Translations under genes and position numbers: made by a program
The notes under the pieces: model-generated
The model's input: the letters and a program-made list of their open reading frames with translations, nothing else
Told to the model about the DNA's origin: nothing
The model's database searches: none
Part shown: positions 28,268 to 38,698 of the stretch, piece after piece
How positions within the stretch are numbered: the first letter of the stretch is position 1
How the letters are laid out: each line of letters starts with the position of its first letter
DNA from: an uncultured Alphaproteobacteria bacterium
Lineage (GTDB): Bacteria; Pseudomonadota; Alphaproteobacteria; Rhodobacterales; Rhodobacteraceae
Direction of reading: 5' to 3'
Assembly: GCA_913051655.1 (NCBI GenBank)
Contig: CAJXHI010000003.1
Location: forward strand, 53,051 to 117,050
DNA: 64,000 nt

Positions 28268-30397
28268 ATGACACAGGACAAAGACGTTTGGCGCTCACTT
28301 GCGGAAAAAGAACTGCGTGGCAAGTCGCTGGATGCACTGGATTGGAACACTCTTGAAGGCATCACTGTAAAGCCGCTCTACACGCAGGATGATGTCGCAA
28401 AAATGACCCATATAGGCGGAGTTCCCGGGCAGGAACCGTTTACGCGCGGGGTTAAGGCTACGATGTATGCAGGACGGCCTTGGACCATTCGCCAATATGC
28501 GGGTTTTTCCACGGCAGAAGAGTCAAATGCTTTTTATCGCAAAGCGCTCGCTGCTGGTCAGCAGGGGGTCTCCGTCGCTTTTGATTTGGCCACTCATCGT
28601 GGGTATGATAGCGATCACGAACGGGTGATCGGCGACGTGGGAAAAGCTGGCGTGTCGATCGATAGCGTAGAAGACATGAAGATCCTTTTTGACGGGATCC
28701 CACTTGATCAAATCTCAGTGTCTATGACAATGAATGGTGCGGTTATTCCGGTTTTGGCGAATTTCATTGTCGCAGGTGAGGAACAAGGCTTTTCAAGAAA
28801 TTTGCTTTCAGGAACGATCCAAAACGATATTCTCAAAGAATTTATGGTACGTAACACCTACATTTACCCGCCCGAACCATCGATGCGGATTGTGGCCGAT
28901 ATTATCGAGTATACCTCAAATGAGATGCCAAAATTCAATTCGATCTCCATTTCAGGTTACCATATGCAAGAGGCCGGTGCCAACCTTGTTCAGGAATTGG
29001 CTTTTACGTTAGCGGATGGCAAAGAATACGTGAAAGCTGCAATTGACCGTGGCATGGACGTGGATAAGTTTGCAGGCCGTTTGTCCTTCTTTTTTGCCGT
29101 TGGAATGAATTTCTTTATGGAGGCTGCAAAATTGCGCGCGGCACGGCTATTGTGGCATCGCATTATGACGGAGCTTGGGGCGAAAAATCCCCGTTCAAAA
29201 ATGTTGCGCACCCATTGCCAGACTTCTGGAGTAAGTCTTCAGGAGCAGGATCCTTACAACAATGTTGTTAGGACAGCCTATGAAGCATTAAGCGCGGTTT
29301 TGGGGGGTACCCAGTCACTTCATACAAACGCTTTGGATGAGGCCATAGCACTTCCCACTGATTTTGCCGCACGAATCGCGCGCAATACCCAATTGATTTT
29401 GCAGGAAGAGACTGGAGTGACTAAGGTCATTGATCCGCTTGCGGGGTCTTATTACGTTGAAAAGCTTACCGCCGACTTGGCAGATGAAGCATGGCAAATT
29501 ATTCAAGAAGTCGATGAAATGGGCGGTATGACCAAAGCCGTGGCAAGCGGCATGCCCAAACTGCGTATCGAAGAAGCTGCTGCCAAGAGACAGGCCGACA
29601 TCGACCGTGGCGATCAGGTGATTGTCGGGGTCAATAAATACCGGCTTGAAAAAGAAGATGAGATCGAAATCCTTGATATCGATAACCAAGCCGTTCGTGA
29701 GGTACAACTTGCGCGGTTAAATAAAATTCGAGCTGAAAGAGATGAGGCGCAGTTCCAAACCGCACTGGATGAACTAACACGCCGTGCTAAAGAGGGTGGA
29801 AATCTACTCGAAGCTGCAGTGGAAGCGGCACGTGCAAGAGCCACGGTAGGAGAGATCAGCATGGCCATGGAAAAAATATTTGGACGTCATCGTGCTGAGG
29901 TCAAAACCTTGGCAGGAGTCTACGGTAAAGCCTATGAGGGCGATGAAGGGTTCGCGGCCATTCAGGCATCTATTGAAGCCTTTGCGAGCCAAGAGGGGCG
30001 ACGTCCCAGAATTCTTGTCGTGAAAATGGGGCAAGACGGACATGACAGAGGAGCTAAGGTTATTGCAACAGCCTTTGCCGATATCGGGTTTGATGTGGAC
30101 GTGGGCCCCTTATTTCAAACGCCGGAAGAGGCTGCACAGGACGCGATTGATAATGATGTTCACGTTATTGGTATTTCATCGCAGGCCGCGGGTCACAAGA
30201 CGCTTGCCCCTGAATTGATACGCGTGCTCAAGGAGCGCGACGCGGACGATATTCTGGTGATCTGTGGTGGTGTTATTCCTGCACAGGATTACGCGTTTTT
30301 GAAAAACGCAGGTGTAAAAGCTGTATTTGGGCCTGGGACGAATATTCCTGATGCAGCAGGAAAAATACTCGGACTTATCCGAGCCACTCGCAATTAA
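28268..30397 (+). CDS. Methylmalonyl-CoA mutase (single large subunit)
   Basis: A 709-residue B12-dependent mutase converting (R)-methylmalonyl-CoA to succinyl-CoA. The N-terminal catalytic barrel ([48 protein letters not shown]) is followed by a linker and the C-terminal cobalamin-binding domain, with [12 protein letters not shown] (lower axial His in DGHDRG, about residues 590-595), GISSQAAGH and [11 protein letters not shown]. Length matches the homodimeric or alpha-type enzyme. With PccAB it channels propionyl-CoA into the TCA cycle. Epimerase and the MeaB chaperone are not in the window. A GGAGG lies upstream of the ATG. Confidence 0.96.
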   Translation: MTQDKDVWRSLAEKELRGKSLDALDWNTLEGITVKPLYTQDDVAKMTHIGGVPGQEPFTRGVKATMYAGRPWTIRQYAGFSTAEESNAFYRKALAAGQQGVSVAFDLATHRGYDSDHERVIGDVGKAGVSIDSVEDMKILFDGIPLDQISVSMTMNGAVIPVLANFIVAGEEQGFSRNLLSGTIQNDILKEFMVRNTYIYPPEPSMRIVADIIEYTSNEMPKFNSISISGYHMQEAGANLVQELAFTLADGKEYVKAAIDRGMDVDKFAGRLSFFFAVGMNFFMEAAKLRAARLLWHRIMTELGAKNPRSKMLRTHCQTSGVSLQEQDPYNNVVRTAYEALSAVLGGTQSLHTNALDEAIALPTDFAARIARNTQLILQEETGVTKVIDPLAGSYYVEKLTADLADEAWQIIQEVDEMGGMTKAVASGMPKLRIEEAAAKRQADIDRGDQVIVGVNKYRLEKEDEIEILDIDNQAVREVQLARLNKIRAERDEAQFQTALDELTRRAKEGGNLLEAAVEAARARATVGEISMAMEKIFGRHRAEVKTLAGVYGKAYEGDEGFAAIQASIEAFASQEGRRPRILVVKMGQDGHDRGAKVIATAFADIGFDVDVGPLFQTPEEAAQDAIDNDVHVIGISSQAAGHKTLAPELIRVLKERDADDILVICGGVIPAQDYAFLKNAGVKAVFGPGTNIPDAAGKILGLIRATRN

Positions 30398-30669
30398 AGG
30401 AAAACATCACTGCGTAATTCGCTAAATTTGTGTCGCTGGTGTTTTTTATGACTGAAGCCCTGCCGAGAAATAAAACTGTCAAATTTGTTAAAAATATTGA
30501 ATTTACTACGCTTAATCATGAACAGTGTTCAAGTGGTGCAGCAAAAACGTCACAATGGGCAATTCAATTTGGAATGAGATTGACTTTAGGGGCAGATTTT
30601 GAATAGTGATTTGTGACTAACGCCAAATCTCGTGGTGAATAACGTTGTTACAGGCCCTCGGAGGAAGAC

Positions 30670-31818
30670 ATGATTTCAGTAAAACGCATAGTGATGCCGC
30701 TAGTTGTCGCATCTATAATGCCATCAAGCATTCTAGCTGAAGGGCTGGAGAGAGTGGATATAGACCCGAGCTTTTTGTTTGAACCTGGAAATCATGTGGA
30801 ATATTCTTGGGGCCAAGTAAACCCGTCTATTCCGGCAACTTTGGGCGGAGTTAATATCGAGAATGTAGCGCAGTCGTTCACGGTGAATAATGCTGCGGCC
30901 AAGACTTCAATTGGCGATAAAATCGACATCGGATTCTGGTATACGAACAACGGAAATGGCGTCGCTATTGACTGGGGCGACACCCCAATCGGTGCTCAAC
31001 TAGAGATGCCAACATTAGCTGGAATGGTACGGTACCGGCTAACTGACTCAATGTCGATTATTGGTGGTTTGAAAAGAGTTACGATTAATGATGGTGGTAC
31101 TTTCGAGACGTTAATGGATCTTGACGGGACTGCTGGCAATGGCGTCGGTGGAAGCGATTCCGAAGTTCTTTATACAGCTACGGCGTCGACTGCCACTGGA
31201 ACTACTAGAGTATATGGCATCGTAACAGAGATACCCGAAATCGCTCTGAGAATGACCCTGTTAATGGAAGGAGATATTGCTCTCAATGTTGACACAAATT
31301 TCAACCAGACTGATATCACTGGCGCTAACAGTGTGGCAGGCGCGGCGGGGACTACACGAGCTGGAATTGGTGATGCAACGACAATAAGCTTTCAAACTGG
31401 TATAGCGGCTGATACCCTTCTCTTTGGTAGTTTGAAGATGTCGAAGTGGCAGAATGACCAAATATATGTACCTATATCTATAGGTGGAAATGTTATAACT
31501 AGTCCAACTGCTGTGACAGATTTTGAGGACGGTCAATCCTACACTATTGGAGTTGGACGGAAGTTCACTGATAACTTTTCCGGTTCTGTTTCTTATTTCA
31601 GAGACCCCGCATCAGATTGTGACTCAGTCTCTCCACTTTCTCCGAAGTGTGAAACTCAGTCTATCAACCTTGGCGCCAAGTACTCGGTAAGCGATAATAT
31701 GGCGATAAATTTTGGCGCAACTTGGACCCAGTATGGAGATGCTACGGTATCAAACGGTGCTACTACTAGCGATAGCAATAAAACAAACTATGGCTTCAAA
31801 CTGAGCTATAAATTTTGA
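30670..31818 (+). CDS. FadL/TodX-family outer membrane transport protein
   Basis: A 382-residue protein with a signal peptide (MISVKRIVMPLVVASIMPSSILA), alternating beta-strand-like segments throughout and a C-terminal aromatic residue (YGFKLSYKF), as expected for an outer-membrane beta-barrel. It resembles OMPP1/FadL proteins that take up long-chain fatty acids or other hydrophobic compounds. GGLKRV, GTTRAGIGDATT and TIGVGRKFTDNF are barrel strands with typical turns. A GGAGGAAG site precedes the start, and a strong terminator follows. Lying after the propionate genes, it may bring in substrates that yield acyl-CoAs. This is inference. Confidence 0.85.
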   Translation: MISVKRIVMPLVVASIMPSSILAEGLERVDIDPSFLFEPGNHVEYSWGQVNPSIPATLGGVNIENVAQSFTVNNAAAKTSIGDKIDIGFWYTNNGNGVAIDWGDTPIGAQLEMPTLAGMVRYRLTDSMSIIGGLKRVTINDGGTFETLMDLDGTAGNGVGGSDSEVLYTATASTATGTTRVYGIVTEIPEIALRMTLLMEGDIALNVDTNFNQTDITGANSVAGAAGTTRAGIGDATTISFQTGIAADTLLFGSLKMSKWQNDQIYVPISIGGNVITSPTAVTDFEDGQSYTIGVGRKFTDNFSGSVSYFRDPASDCDSVSPLSPKCETQSINLGAKYSVSDNMAINFGATWTQYGDATVSNGATTSDSNKTNYGFKLSYKF

Positions 31819-31840
31819 AATCTAAATCAGTCAAGATGCA

Positions 31841-31868
31841 AAGGACGCTCTTTGGAGCGTCCTTTATT
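31841..31868. terminator. Intrinsic terminator after the FadL-like gene
   Basis: AAGGACGCTC (31841-31850) pairs perfectly with GAGCGTCCTT (31855-31864) around a four-base loop and is followed by TATT. It lies between the convergent porin and crotonase genes and can serve both. Confidence 0.85.
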
Positions 31869-31879
31869 CTATTTATGAG

Positions 31880-32707
31880 TTAAATCAGTGTCTTTTTTGC
31901 AAGATCTGTGAAAGACCCCAGTCTTCTATTCTTAATAGCGCCCATAGCTTCTAAAGTTTCGTCAATTTTAAAGTGAGATGCATTCCACAGCGCCACATAA
32001 TCAAGAGTGTCAGATGTGCTATGATCTCTCGAATAGTTTATGGTCGCTTTACAGCCGAAAACTGCGTGAGGTGCCTTAGATGCAATTTCTTGCGCAATCT
32101 TCATTACATTGGTAATCATTGCCTCTTGTGTTTCGTATAAAGAATTGACCAAACCGAAACGGTATGCTTCCTCGGCATTTATACGTTTACCAGTGTAGGC
32201 CATTTCTTTAACAAAGCCTTCCGGTATAAGTTTGGCTAACCGTGGAAAGGTTCCCACATCCGCAGTCATTGCCAGATTGGTTTCAAAGAGTGTGAAAAAG
32301 GCGTCCCTTGTGGCGTAGCGCATGTCGCAGGCTGTAATGAAATCAAGACCACCTCCGATACAGCCCCCTTGTACTGCTACCAAAACAGGTAGTCTTGCAT
32401 TTTCCAGAACCGTGAAGGTCCGCTGCAACTGTTTTACCTCCTGATAAAACATGGCCTGCGCATATCGCAAATTGTCGTCTTTTTTTGACACGGACATTTC
32501 AGCGAATAAAGAGGTGTCAATACCTGACGTAAAATGAGGTCCTGTCGACGAAATAACGATAACACGAGCGCGCACATTATTGTCAATATCCTCAATTAGG
32601 TCTGGAAGTTCACTCCAAAACTCACGAACCATAGAATTGCGTTTTTCAGGGCGGTTTAATACGATATGTGCGATGTGATTTTTTATTGTTAGGTCAAAAC
32701 AGGTCAT
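31880..32707 (-). CDS. Enoyl-CoA hydratase/isomerase (crotonase) family protein
   Basis: A 275-residue crotonase-fold protein. It has LNRPEKRNSMVREFWSEL, the oxyanion segments HFTSGIDTSLFAEM and AVQGGCIGGGLDFITACDMR, and an acidic residue at DVGTFPRL that corresponds to the catalytic Glu/Asp region of dienoyl-CoA isomerases. The D-x-G-x-x-P pattern suggests a delta(3,5)-delta(2,4)-dienoyl-CoA isomerase or similar rather than a standard hydratase. I use the ATG at 32707 (MTCFDLTIKNH); a TTG 63 bases earlier is in frame but unlikely. It shares a terminator with the porin gene. Confidence 0.85.
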   Translation of the reverse strand: MTCFDLTIKNHIAHIVLNRPEKRNSMVREFWSELPDLIEDIDNNVRARVIVISSTGPHFTSGIDTSLFAEMSVSKKDDNLRYAQAMFYQEVKQLQRTFTVLENARLPVLVAVQGGCIGGGLDFITACDMRYATRDAFFTLFETNLAMTADVGTFPRLAKLIPEGFVKEMAYTGKRINAEEAYRFGLVNSLYETQEAMITNVMKIAQEIASKAPHAVFGCKATINYSRDHSTSDTLDYVALWNASHFKIDETLEAMGAIKNRRLGSFTDLAKKTLI

Positions 32708-32933
32708 GATGTTCCCGATCTTTGTATGATGTCTGCTTAACATGATGTGTAAATATTCCGTCCATGACAACGATCATTCGCTAGATAGGTCTGGTAACCC
32801 TGCGTTAAGGAGTTGTAGAATTAAAAAGTCGAATTGTCGCCGCATCGACAGGAAACACCTGACCTAAATTTCGAACTTTGCGGTCTTACGATGTGAATTC
32901 AGATTGCAATTGAATACGCCTGATTATAGCCAA

Positions 32934-33764
32934 TTAATGAAAGTGGTAACGCGCGGCAATAATCAGGCGACTTTTTTGAAGGGTAGTCCGTGGTGAGATG
33001 CCGAGAGCCACGCAAATGTCGCGTGTAAGCTCTGGTTTTTTCAGCGTGTAGTAATGTAAATCATTCAACCGTCCCTTTAGGCAGATATGAACAAAACTCA
33101 GTACCAAGTGCTACTGACAAAAGATTACTCAGATTATCGCTTTGTGTGCTTCAAAAGGCTGTATCAATCTGACTTCTAACTCGGCGTCTCAACGATGCGC
33201 GAAAGCTTTGGTGCGAGCCTAATTTTCAATGGGCAGAATACTGAGCGTGACGGTAGCATTTATACCTCTTTTCATACATAGATCTTGGACACCGACGAAA
33301 GTGTTTGCTTTGAAAAAAAAGCGGAGTAATTGCCTCGCGAATGCAAGCCCAAGTGTAAGCCTCCATCCAGCGCTTGGGCCGTTGTACATCCCTTTCCAAT
33401 CTTTCTGCCAGTAGATGTCTATACTGCAAGGCAGTGGCGCTAATATTAAAATCTTGAACCTGCGCAAATGCTTCATTGAAATAATAGCTTTTTGCGGATC
33501 CCATCGGGTGGGCAAAATTGTCGGATGACCTAATTGGGCCGTGTAGCGCTACGATATTTCTAACCCTGATATCAACCCAGAATTTGACCAAGAACAGCAT
33601 TTTTCTTTTGTGGCAGCCAAACAGGTCAAATGCGTGGACGCAGAAAGATCAGTTGCGCCTATAAACGTGCGTCCGGCTGCGCTAACCGCGCTGTTCTTTT
33701 TGGGGTACAGGTGACAGAAACTAACTTTGGTAACAAAGATGCCTTGTTCGTTTTGAACAGACAA
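32934..33764 (-). pseudogene. metF: Methylenetetrahydrofolate reductase, decayed
   Basis: On the minus strand a full but broken MetF can be followed. It runs VTKVSF.HLYPKKNSAVSAA, then after a deletion THLTCLAATKE, a frameshift, VRNIVALHG, DNFAHPMGSA, an ERDVQRPKRWMEA stretch and AITPLFF. After another frameshift come FFKANTFVGVQDLCMKRGI and LSILPIEN, then a TAG and at least three further in-frame stops. Finally LNDLHYYTLKKPELTRDIC appears before the terminal TAA. These are MetF landmarks in the right order (AHLTC, NIVALRGD, FFF..TF..F, ILPI, LHFYTLNRPELT). Intact MetF makes 5-methyl-THF for methionine synthesis. It lies divergent to intact metR, the classical arrangement. Confidence 0.88.
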
Positions 33765-33880
33765 AATTTGAAGGAGACATTCACAAAGGCCTTATCATAT
33801 TACATTTGCAATTTTTTACTAAGTGTCATAGTTCATTCAGTAAATATATTCATAAGATTAGTAAAAGTTATGAATTTCAT

Positions 33881-34792
33881 ATGAAGATGAATATCGAATT
33901 TCGTCATTTACGGACAATAAAAGCCATCTATGAACATGGTGGTTTGTCAAAAGCAGCTGATATTTTAAATATTACGCAATCTGCCTTGAGTCATCAAATC
34001 AAAGGGCTTGAAGATCAAGCGGGCGTGCAATTATTTGTCAGAAGATCGAAACCGATGAAGCTTTCTGCGGCTGGAATGCGCATTTTGCGGGCGGCAGAAA
34101 ATGTCCTTCCTGAAATTGATGTATTGCAAAGCGAATTTGACGGTTTGCGCGATGGGACTAGTGGAAGGCTTCATATTGCGATCGAATGCCATGCCTGTTT
34201 TGAATGGCTTTTTCCGGTTTTAGAAAAATTCCGCAAACACTGGCCGGATGTAGATGTGGATATCCGGCCAGGCCTTGCCTTTGACGCACTGCCCGCCTTG
34301 CAAAAAGAAGAGGTAGATCTCGTTATTTCTTCTGATCCGGAAGATATTCCTGACGTCGAATTCAAACATTTGTTCGATTATGAATCAGTTTTTATCGCCT
34401 CCAAAACGCACCCTCTAGCACGGAAAGAGTATATCACAGCCAAAGATTTTCGGGATCAAACCTTGATCACTTATCCTGTTGAACGTACGCGCCTTGATAT
34501 CTTCAGTCAGCTGCTAATTCCCAATAAAGTTGAACCAGCTTTCCTCCGTCCGGTGGAATTGACTGCTGTAATTTTATTGCTCGTTGCCTCAAATCGAGGT
34601 GTTAGTGTCTTACCAGATTGGGTAATCAGAGAAGAGAAATACAGCTCAGAATACGTAACGCTTCCCATCACTTCCAATGGCATTCACCGCAAGCTTTTTG
34701 CCGCCACAAGAACAAGTGACCTTAGAAAAGCATTTGTCGCCGACCTCATTGAATGGGCCGGTTTAGAAGCCAAAATACTTCGGAGCTATTAA
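33881..34792 (+). CDS. metR: LysR-family regulator of methionine genes, MetR-like
   Basis: A 303-residue LysR-type regulator. The N-terminal winged helix (EFRHLRTIKAIYEHGGLSKA, then ADILNITQSALSHQIKGLE) has the MetR form with AA..L..TQSALSHQIK. The effector domain contains IAIECHACFEWLFPVLEKFR, a MetR-type segment (HTCFDWLMP in E. coli MetR), supporting homocysteine sensing. I choose the ATG at 33881 (MKMNIEF); sequence upstream in frame has no homology. A TGAATTTCA palindrome (33871-33879) directly precedes the start and could be part of an autoregulatory site. The divergent metF is destroyed, so MetR must now act on other targets or be redundant. Confidence 0.88.
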   Translation: MKMNIEFRHLRTIKAIYEHGGLSKAADILNITQSALSHQIKGLEDQAGVQLFVRRSKPMKLSAAGMRILRAAENVLPEIDVLQSEFDGLRDGTSGRLHIAIECHACFEWLFPVLEKFRKHWPDVDVDIRPGLAFDALPALQKEEVDLVISSDPEDIPDVEFKHLFDYESVFIASKTHPLARKEYITAKDFRDQTLITYPVERTRLDIFSQLLIPNKVEPAFLRPVELTAVILLLVASNRGVSVLPDWVIREEKYSSEYVTLPITSNGIHRKLFAATRTSDLRKAFVADLIEWAGLEAKILRSY

Positions 34793-34831
34793 CCGCACGT
34801 AGTAAGATACCACGCCAAAAGATCGGATGAC

Positions 34832-35038
34832 TTAAAGCGCCTTAAGGTCAGAGGCCATCTGGCGACCATCGCGACCTTCTTGAAGCTCAAAACTCACTTT
34901 CTGATTGTCGGCCAGCCCTGTCAGGCCAGACTTTTCAACAGCAGAAATGTGTACAAATACATCCTTACCGCCCCCATCAGGTGCGATAAAGCCGTAGCCC
35001 TTTGTGGTGTTAAACCATTTCACGGTGCCGTTTGGCAT
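34832..35038 (-). CDS. CspA-type cold-shock protein
   Basis: A 68-residue single cold-shock domain protein. It contains both RNA-binding motifs: GYGFIAPDG (RNP1-like KGYGFI) and VFVHISAVE (RNP2). It starts MPNGTVKWFNTTKGYGF, the common alphaproteobacterial form. AAGGAGA lies a suitable distance before the ATG. Such proteins act as RNA chaperones that melt structure in mRNA, often at low temperature. About 200 bases upstream are free of genes and may hold a long leader, but I see no diagnostic element. Confidence 0.95.
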   Translation of the reverse strand: MPNGTVKWFNTTKGYGFIAPDGGGKDVFVHISAVEKSGLTGLADNQKVSFELQEGRDGRQMASDLKAL

Positions 35039-35242
35039 GGTCCGTGTCTCCTTTACTTTGCATTATCCTGCGATAACAGGCTTCCTTCATGGTCCACAAA
35101 AGCGTTCCCGCTAGTGCTAAGCACTTAAATATCGAAACGTGCAATTCCAGCAGTAAGCTGGTACGCCTTTGTAAATCCACGACTAAAGACTAGTGTAAAT
35201 TTTGGCAAATCCAACTGTTTTTTTGAAAAAAGGAAATAAAGC

Positions 35243-35566
35243 ATGGAGATTTATGGTTTAAAGAACTGTGACAAATGTCGTACGGCCCGCAAAGCGCTGA
35301 ACTTATCCAATATAATAGACATCAGTAAAGAACCAATTCCACAGGAGCTTCTTCAGGCAGCGTTTTCAACATTTGGCGAAAATCTCATCAATCGCAGCTC
35401 TACAACTTGGCGTGGTTTGAGCGGTATTGAAAAAGATGCAGCCCCCTTAGTTTTGTTAAAGAAATATCCCAAACTGATGAAAAGGCCACTGATTAAAACT
35501 GCGGAAGGACAATTATTTATAGGTTGGTCAGAAGACATAAAATTGGCAGTAAACAGCTTAAACTAA
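35243..35566 (+). CDS. ArsC/Spx-family thioredoxin-fold protein (YffB-like)
   Basis: A 107-residue protein of the ArsC/Spx/YffB family. It begins MEIYGLKNCDKCRTARKAL, with a CxxC (NCDKC) near the N terminus, and carries the conserved basic-Pro segment LMKRPLIKTAEGQLFIGW of the family. Family members reduce arsenate, act as glutathione-dependent thiol reductases or, in Firmicutes, bind RNA polymerase. In alphaproteobacteria the function is undefined. The spacing is shorter than in ArsC, so arsenate reduction is unlikely. It converges on thrS with about 80 bases between. Confidence 0.85.
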   Translation: MEIYGLKNCDKCRTARKALNLSNIIDISKEPIPQELLQAAFSTFGENLINRSSTTWRGLSGIEKDAAPLVLLKKYPKLMKRPLIKTAEGQLFIGWSEDIKLAVNSLN

Positions 35567-35643
35567 ATGTATAACAACGGGCACTTTCACATGGAGATCG
35601 TTACCTTATAAAACGGTACCACGCACGGATTTACTATAATGTT

Positions 35644-37575
35644 TTATCGCAGATCTGGTGGCGTAGCCTCCGTTTTCAGTTCAATCGCAATTTTCTCTAG
35701 GCTGCGTATATAAGTTTGCTTTTCACCTAGTTTGCGCACAGAGACAGACTTGTTCTCCACCTCTCGCATGCCACAGGCAAGTATAAAGGGTACTTTGCCA
35801 ACAGAATGCTCACGTACTTTGTAATTGATTTTTTCATTGCGAAGGTCGGCTTCAGCCTGCAGGCCTGCCGCTTTTAAGTTATCAACCACTTCTAGCACAT
35901 AATCATTTGCATCTGTCACAATCGCTGCAACAACAACTTGACGCGGGGCAAGCCAAAAGGGCAGTTTTCCGGCATGTTCTTCTATCAGTATACCGGTAAA
36001 ACGCTCAAGTGAACCAAATAAAGCGCGATGCAACATAACTGGCGCAACTTTTTCGCCAGATGCATTCACAAATGTGGATCCGAAGCGTTCCGGTAGATTG
36101 TAATCAACTTGTAGTGTTCCGCATTGCCAGTCCCTGCCTATTGCATCGCGGAGGACATACTCTAATTTTGGTCCGTAAAATGCGCCTTCACCTTCAAAAA
36201 CTGTGTAGGAAATGCCAGCGCGGTCTAAAGCATTCTTCAGAGCAGCCTCTGATAAATCCCAGCTTTCATCACTTCCGATGCGATTTTCAGGACGGGTCGA
36301 GAGTTTGATGTGTACATTTTCAAAGCCAAAATCTTTATAAATCGACAAGATTAAATCATTTACTTTCAAACATTCTTCCGTGAGCTGTTCAGGAGTGCAA
36401 TAGATATGCGCATCGTCTTGCGTGAAGCTACGTACACGCAGCAATCCGTGCAAGGCGCCCGATGGCTCATAGCGGTGTACTTTTCCAAACTCAGAAATTT
36501 TCATTGGAAGCTCACGATAGCTTCGCAGGCTCTCGTTGTAGATCATCATATGGCCTGGACAGTTCATCGGCTTCAACGCGTAATCCCTATCGTCATGAGT
36601 TTGAGCTAGAAACATGTTTTCCATGTAGTTAAACCAGTGCCCAGAGGTCTCCCATAACGCCCGGTCCATAATATCTGGTGTATTAACCTCCAAATATCCA
36701 GCTGTGTCCTGGCGACGGCGCATATAGCTGATTAATGTTTGGAATAGACGCCAACCGTTTGGATGCCAGAAAACTGATCCTGGTGCTACCTCTTCAAAAT
36801 GGAATAGGTTCATTTCACGACCTAGTTTGCGATGATCTCGCTTTGCCGCCTCTTCAAGCATTTTTAGGTGTGCGCGCAGATCTTCCTTGTTTAAAAATGC
36901 CACACCATAGATCCGCTGTAACATTGGGCGGTTGCTATCCCCACGCCAATATGCACCCGCAACCGACATTAGTTTGAAGGCATCGGCAGGTACCTGACCT
37001 GTGTGTTGTAAATGAGGACCGCGACACAAATCTTGCCAATCACCATGCCAATACATGCGCAAAGGTTCATCGCTGGGTATAGCGTTAATCAGCTCGACTT
37101 TGTAAGGTTCATTGTTATTGTCATAATACTCGATTGCCTCTTCACGTCGCCAGACTTCGGTGCGCACCGGATCCTTTAAATTGATGATTTCCTTCATCTT
37201 TTTTTCAATGAGCCATAGGTCCTCGGGGGTGAAGGCTTCGCTGCGATCAAAGTCGTAATACCAACCGTGTTCGATCACGGGACCAATGGTGACTTTCACG
37301 TCGGGCCAAATTTCTTGCACCGCGCGCGCCATCATATGGGCGAGATCGTGGCGAACCAGCTCGAGTGCTAGCTCGGAGTCTTTCAGCGTGTTGATCGCGA
37401 TAGAGCTATCCTCAATTATTGGCCACTGTACATCCCAATGTGCACCATTAACTGAAGCGCTTACTGCCTTTTTGCCCAGCGTAACTGAAATATCTCTAGC
37501 GACTTCGGCAGGGGTAACACCGGCTATATAGTCTTTTTGCTTGCCATCGGGAAAGGTCAGTGTGATTTGTGACAT
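35644..37575 (-). CDS. thrS: Threonyl-tRNA synthetase
   Basis: A 643-residue class II threonyl-tRNA synthetase of full length. The N-terminal TGS domain ([13 protein letters not shown]) is followed by the editing domain ([16 protein letters not shown], and the His/Cys cluster DLCRGPH), then the catalytic domain with the zinc-binding Cys in [12 protein letters not shown], and motif 3 near [18 protein letters not shown]. The anticodon-binding domain starts at [12 protein letters not shown] choose the ATG at 37575 because CAGGAC lies just upstream and family proteins start here; an ATG 18 bases earlier is in frame. A tRNA-Thr gene closes the window but is 26 kb away. Confidence 0.97.
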   Translation of the reverse strand: MSQITLTFPDGKQKDYIAGVTPAEVARDISVTLGKKAVSASVNGAHWDVQWPIIEDSSIAINTLKDSELALELVRHDLAHMMARAVQEIWPDVKVTIGPVIEHGWYYDFDRSEAFTPEDLWLIEKKMKEIINLKDPVRTEVWRREEAIEYYDNNNEPYKVELINAIPSDEPLRMYWHGDWQDLCRGPHLQHTGQVPADAFKLMSVAGAYWRGDSNRPMLQRIYGVAFLNKEDLRAHLKMLEEAAKRDHRKLGREMNLFHFEEVAPGSVFWHPNGWRLFQTLISYMRRRQDTAGYLEVNTPDIMDRALWETSGHWFNYMENMFLAQTHDDRDYALKPMNCPGHMMIYNESLRSYRELPMKISEFGKVHRYEPSGALHGLLRVRSFTQDDAHIYCTPEQLTEECLKVNDLILSIYKDFGFENVHIKLSTRPENRIGSDESWDLSEAALKNALDRAGISYTVFEGEGAFYGPKLEYVLRDAIGRDWQCGTLQVDYNLPERFGSTFVNASGEKVAPVMLHRALFGSLERFTGILIEEHAGKLPFWLAPRQVVVAAIVTDANDYVLEVVDNLKAAGLQAEADLRNEKINYKVREHSVGKVPFILACGMREVENKSVSVRKLGEKQTYIRSLEKIAIELKTEATPPDLR

Positions 37576-37793
37576 ATTTGTCCTGCTCGTCATTTTGGCG
37601 CCAACTCATACGCCCGATTGCGGGTTTTATTGAGTTTTTGGACTCTCTGAAAGACTTAGTCAAGCTTGCTTCTTAGAAGATCATTAAATAGGTTCTGACT
37701 ACGTAATTTGGGCATAGAGTTTTCGGCGGAAGTGCATTGGGTTGAAGTCCGACGAATACGTTTCACTTGGTATAACCTCGAAGGGAGGAACAA

Positions 37794-38540
37794 ATGCCGC
37801 CGGAGTATTTGGAAACTCGGTCAAAACGGATGCTGGCCTTTCACAAAACGGAAGGAAAGGGGCCGACCGTGGTGTTTCTTGGGGGCTTCAAATCGGAAAT
37901 GGCAGGGACCAAGGCACTTCACTTGGAAGACTGGGCAATACGTAAAAGTAATTCGTATTTGCGGTTTGATTACTCTGGACATGGTATGTCTTCTGGCGAG
38001 TTTTGTGAGGGGTGCATCGGAGATTGGGCAGACGATGCCCAAGAGATCATTCAAGCGACAACAGACGGTCCCTTGATCCTGATTGGGTCTTCGATGGGTG
38101 GATGGATTTCCTGTCTAATGAAGGAGCGTATGACAGAGCGCATTGCGGCTCTCATAACCATTGCTGCCGCGCCTGATTTTACCGAAGACGGATTTTGGGC
38201 ACAGTTTTCATGTGAGCAAAAAAGGGAGGTTTTAGAGAATGGCATTACATTCCTGCCTTCAGAATATGGTTCATACCCGATCACACGCAAATTGATAGAA
38301 GATGGGCGGAATCATCGCATCCTGAGTAGCCCATTCAAAGTGGATTTTCCTGTGCGCATGCTGCAGGGCGATCAGGATCAAAGTGTGACGCGGGAAACAG
38401 CATTGCGGCTGTTTGACCATATGGAAGGTGATGACATTCATCTAAGCTTCCTAAAAGGAGGCGATCACTCATTGTCGAGTCCCGATAATTTGGCCGTTCT
38501 TGAGTATCACCTCAATACCCTCATCGCACTGCTAGGCTAA
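37794..38540 (+). CDS. Alpha/beta hydrolase (ABHD10-like serine hydrolase)
   Basis: A 248-residue alpha/beta hydrolase. The nucleophile elbow is GSSMGGW (Ser near residue 101), the oxyanion loop VVFLGGFKSEMAGTKA follows the first strand, the acid is in LQGDQDQSV and the catalytic His in KGGDHSLSSP near the C terminus. The GGFKSDMxGxKA form resembles ABHD10 and its bacterial relatives, which cleave thioesters or esters of small acyl groups; the substrate is not known. GGGAGG lies five bases before the ATG. It precedes the HisD-like operon by about 160 bases on the same strand and could belong to it. Confidence 0.82.
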   Translation: MPPEYLETRSKRMLAFHKTEGKGPTVVFLGGFKSEMAGTKALHLEDWAIRKSNSYLRFDYSGHGMSSGEFCEGCIGDWADDAQEIIQATTDGPLILIGSSMGGWISCLMKERMTERIAALITIAAAPDFTEDGFWAQFSCEQKREVLENGITFLPSEYGSYPITRKLIEDGRNHRILSSPFKVDFPVRMLQGDQDQSVTRETALRLFDHMEGDDIHLSFLKGGDHSLSSPDNLAVLEYHLNTLIALLG

Positions 38541-38698
38541 AAACCATTTGAGAAAAACTGTATCGTTGGGTCGGCGTCCTTTAGGCCCAAAAAGATTTTG
38601 CACACGTTTGCAGAAATGCCTTGATTACCAATTTTTTGACGGTATCTTTGGTTCAAATTGAATGGGCTTGCCCCACTATTGTAAGGAAAGACAGAGTT

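Noticed and set aside
33871..33879. TGAATTTCA as a MetR binding site
   Set aside because: Known MetR sites have a five-base spacer (TGAA-N5-TTCA). This one has a single-base spacer and lies directly before the start codon, so it is not listed as a regulatory feature.
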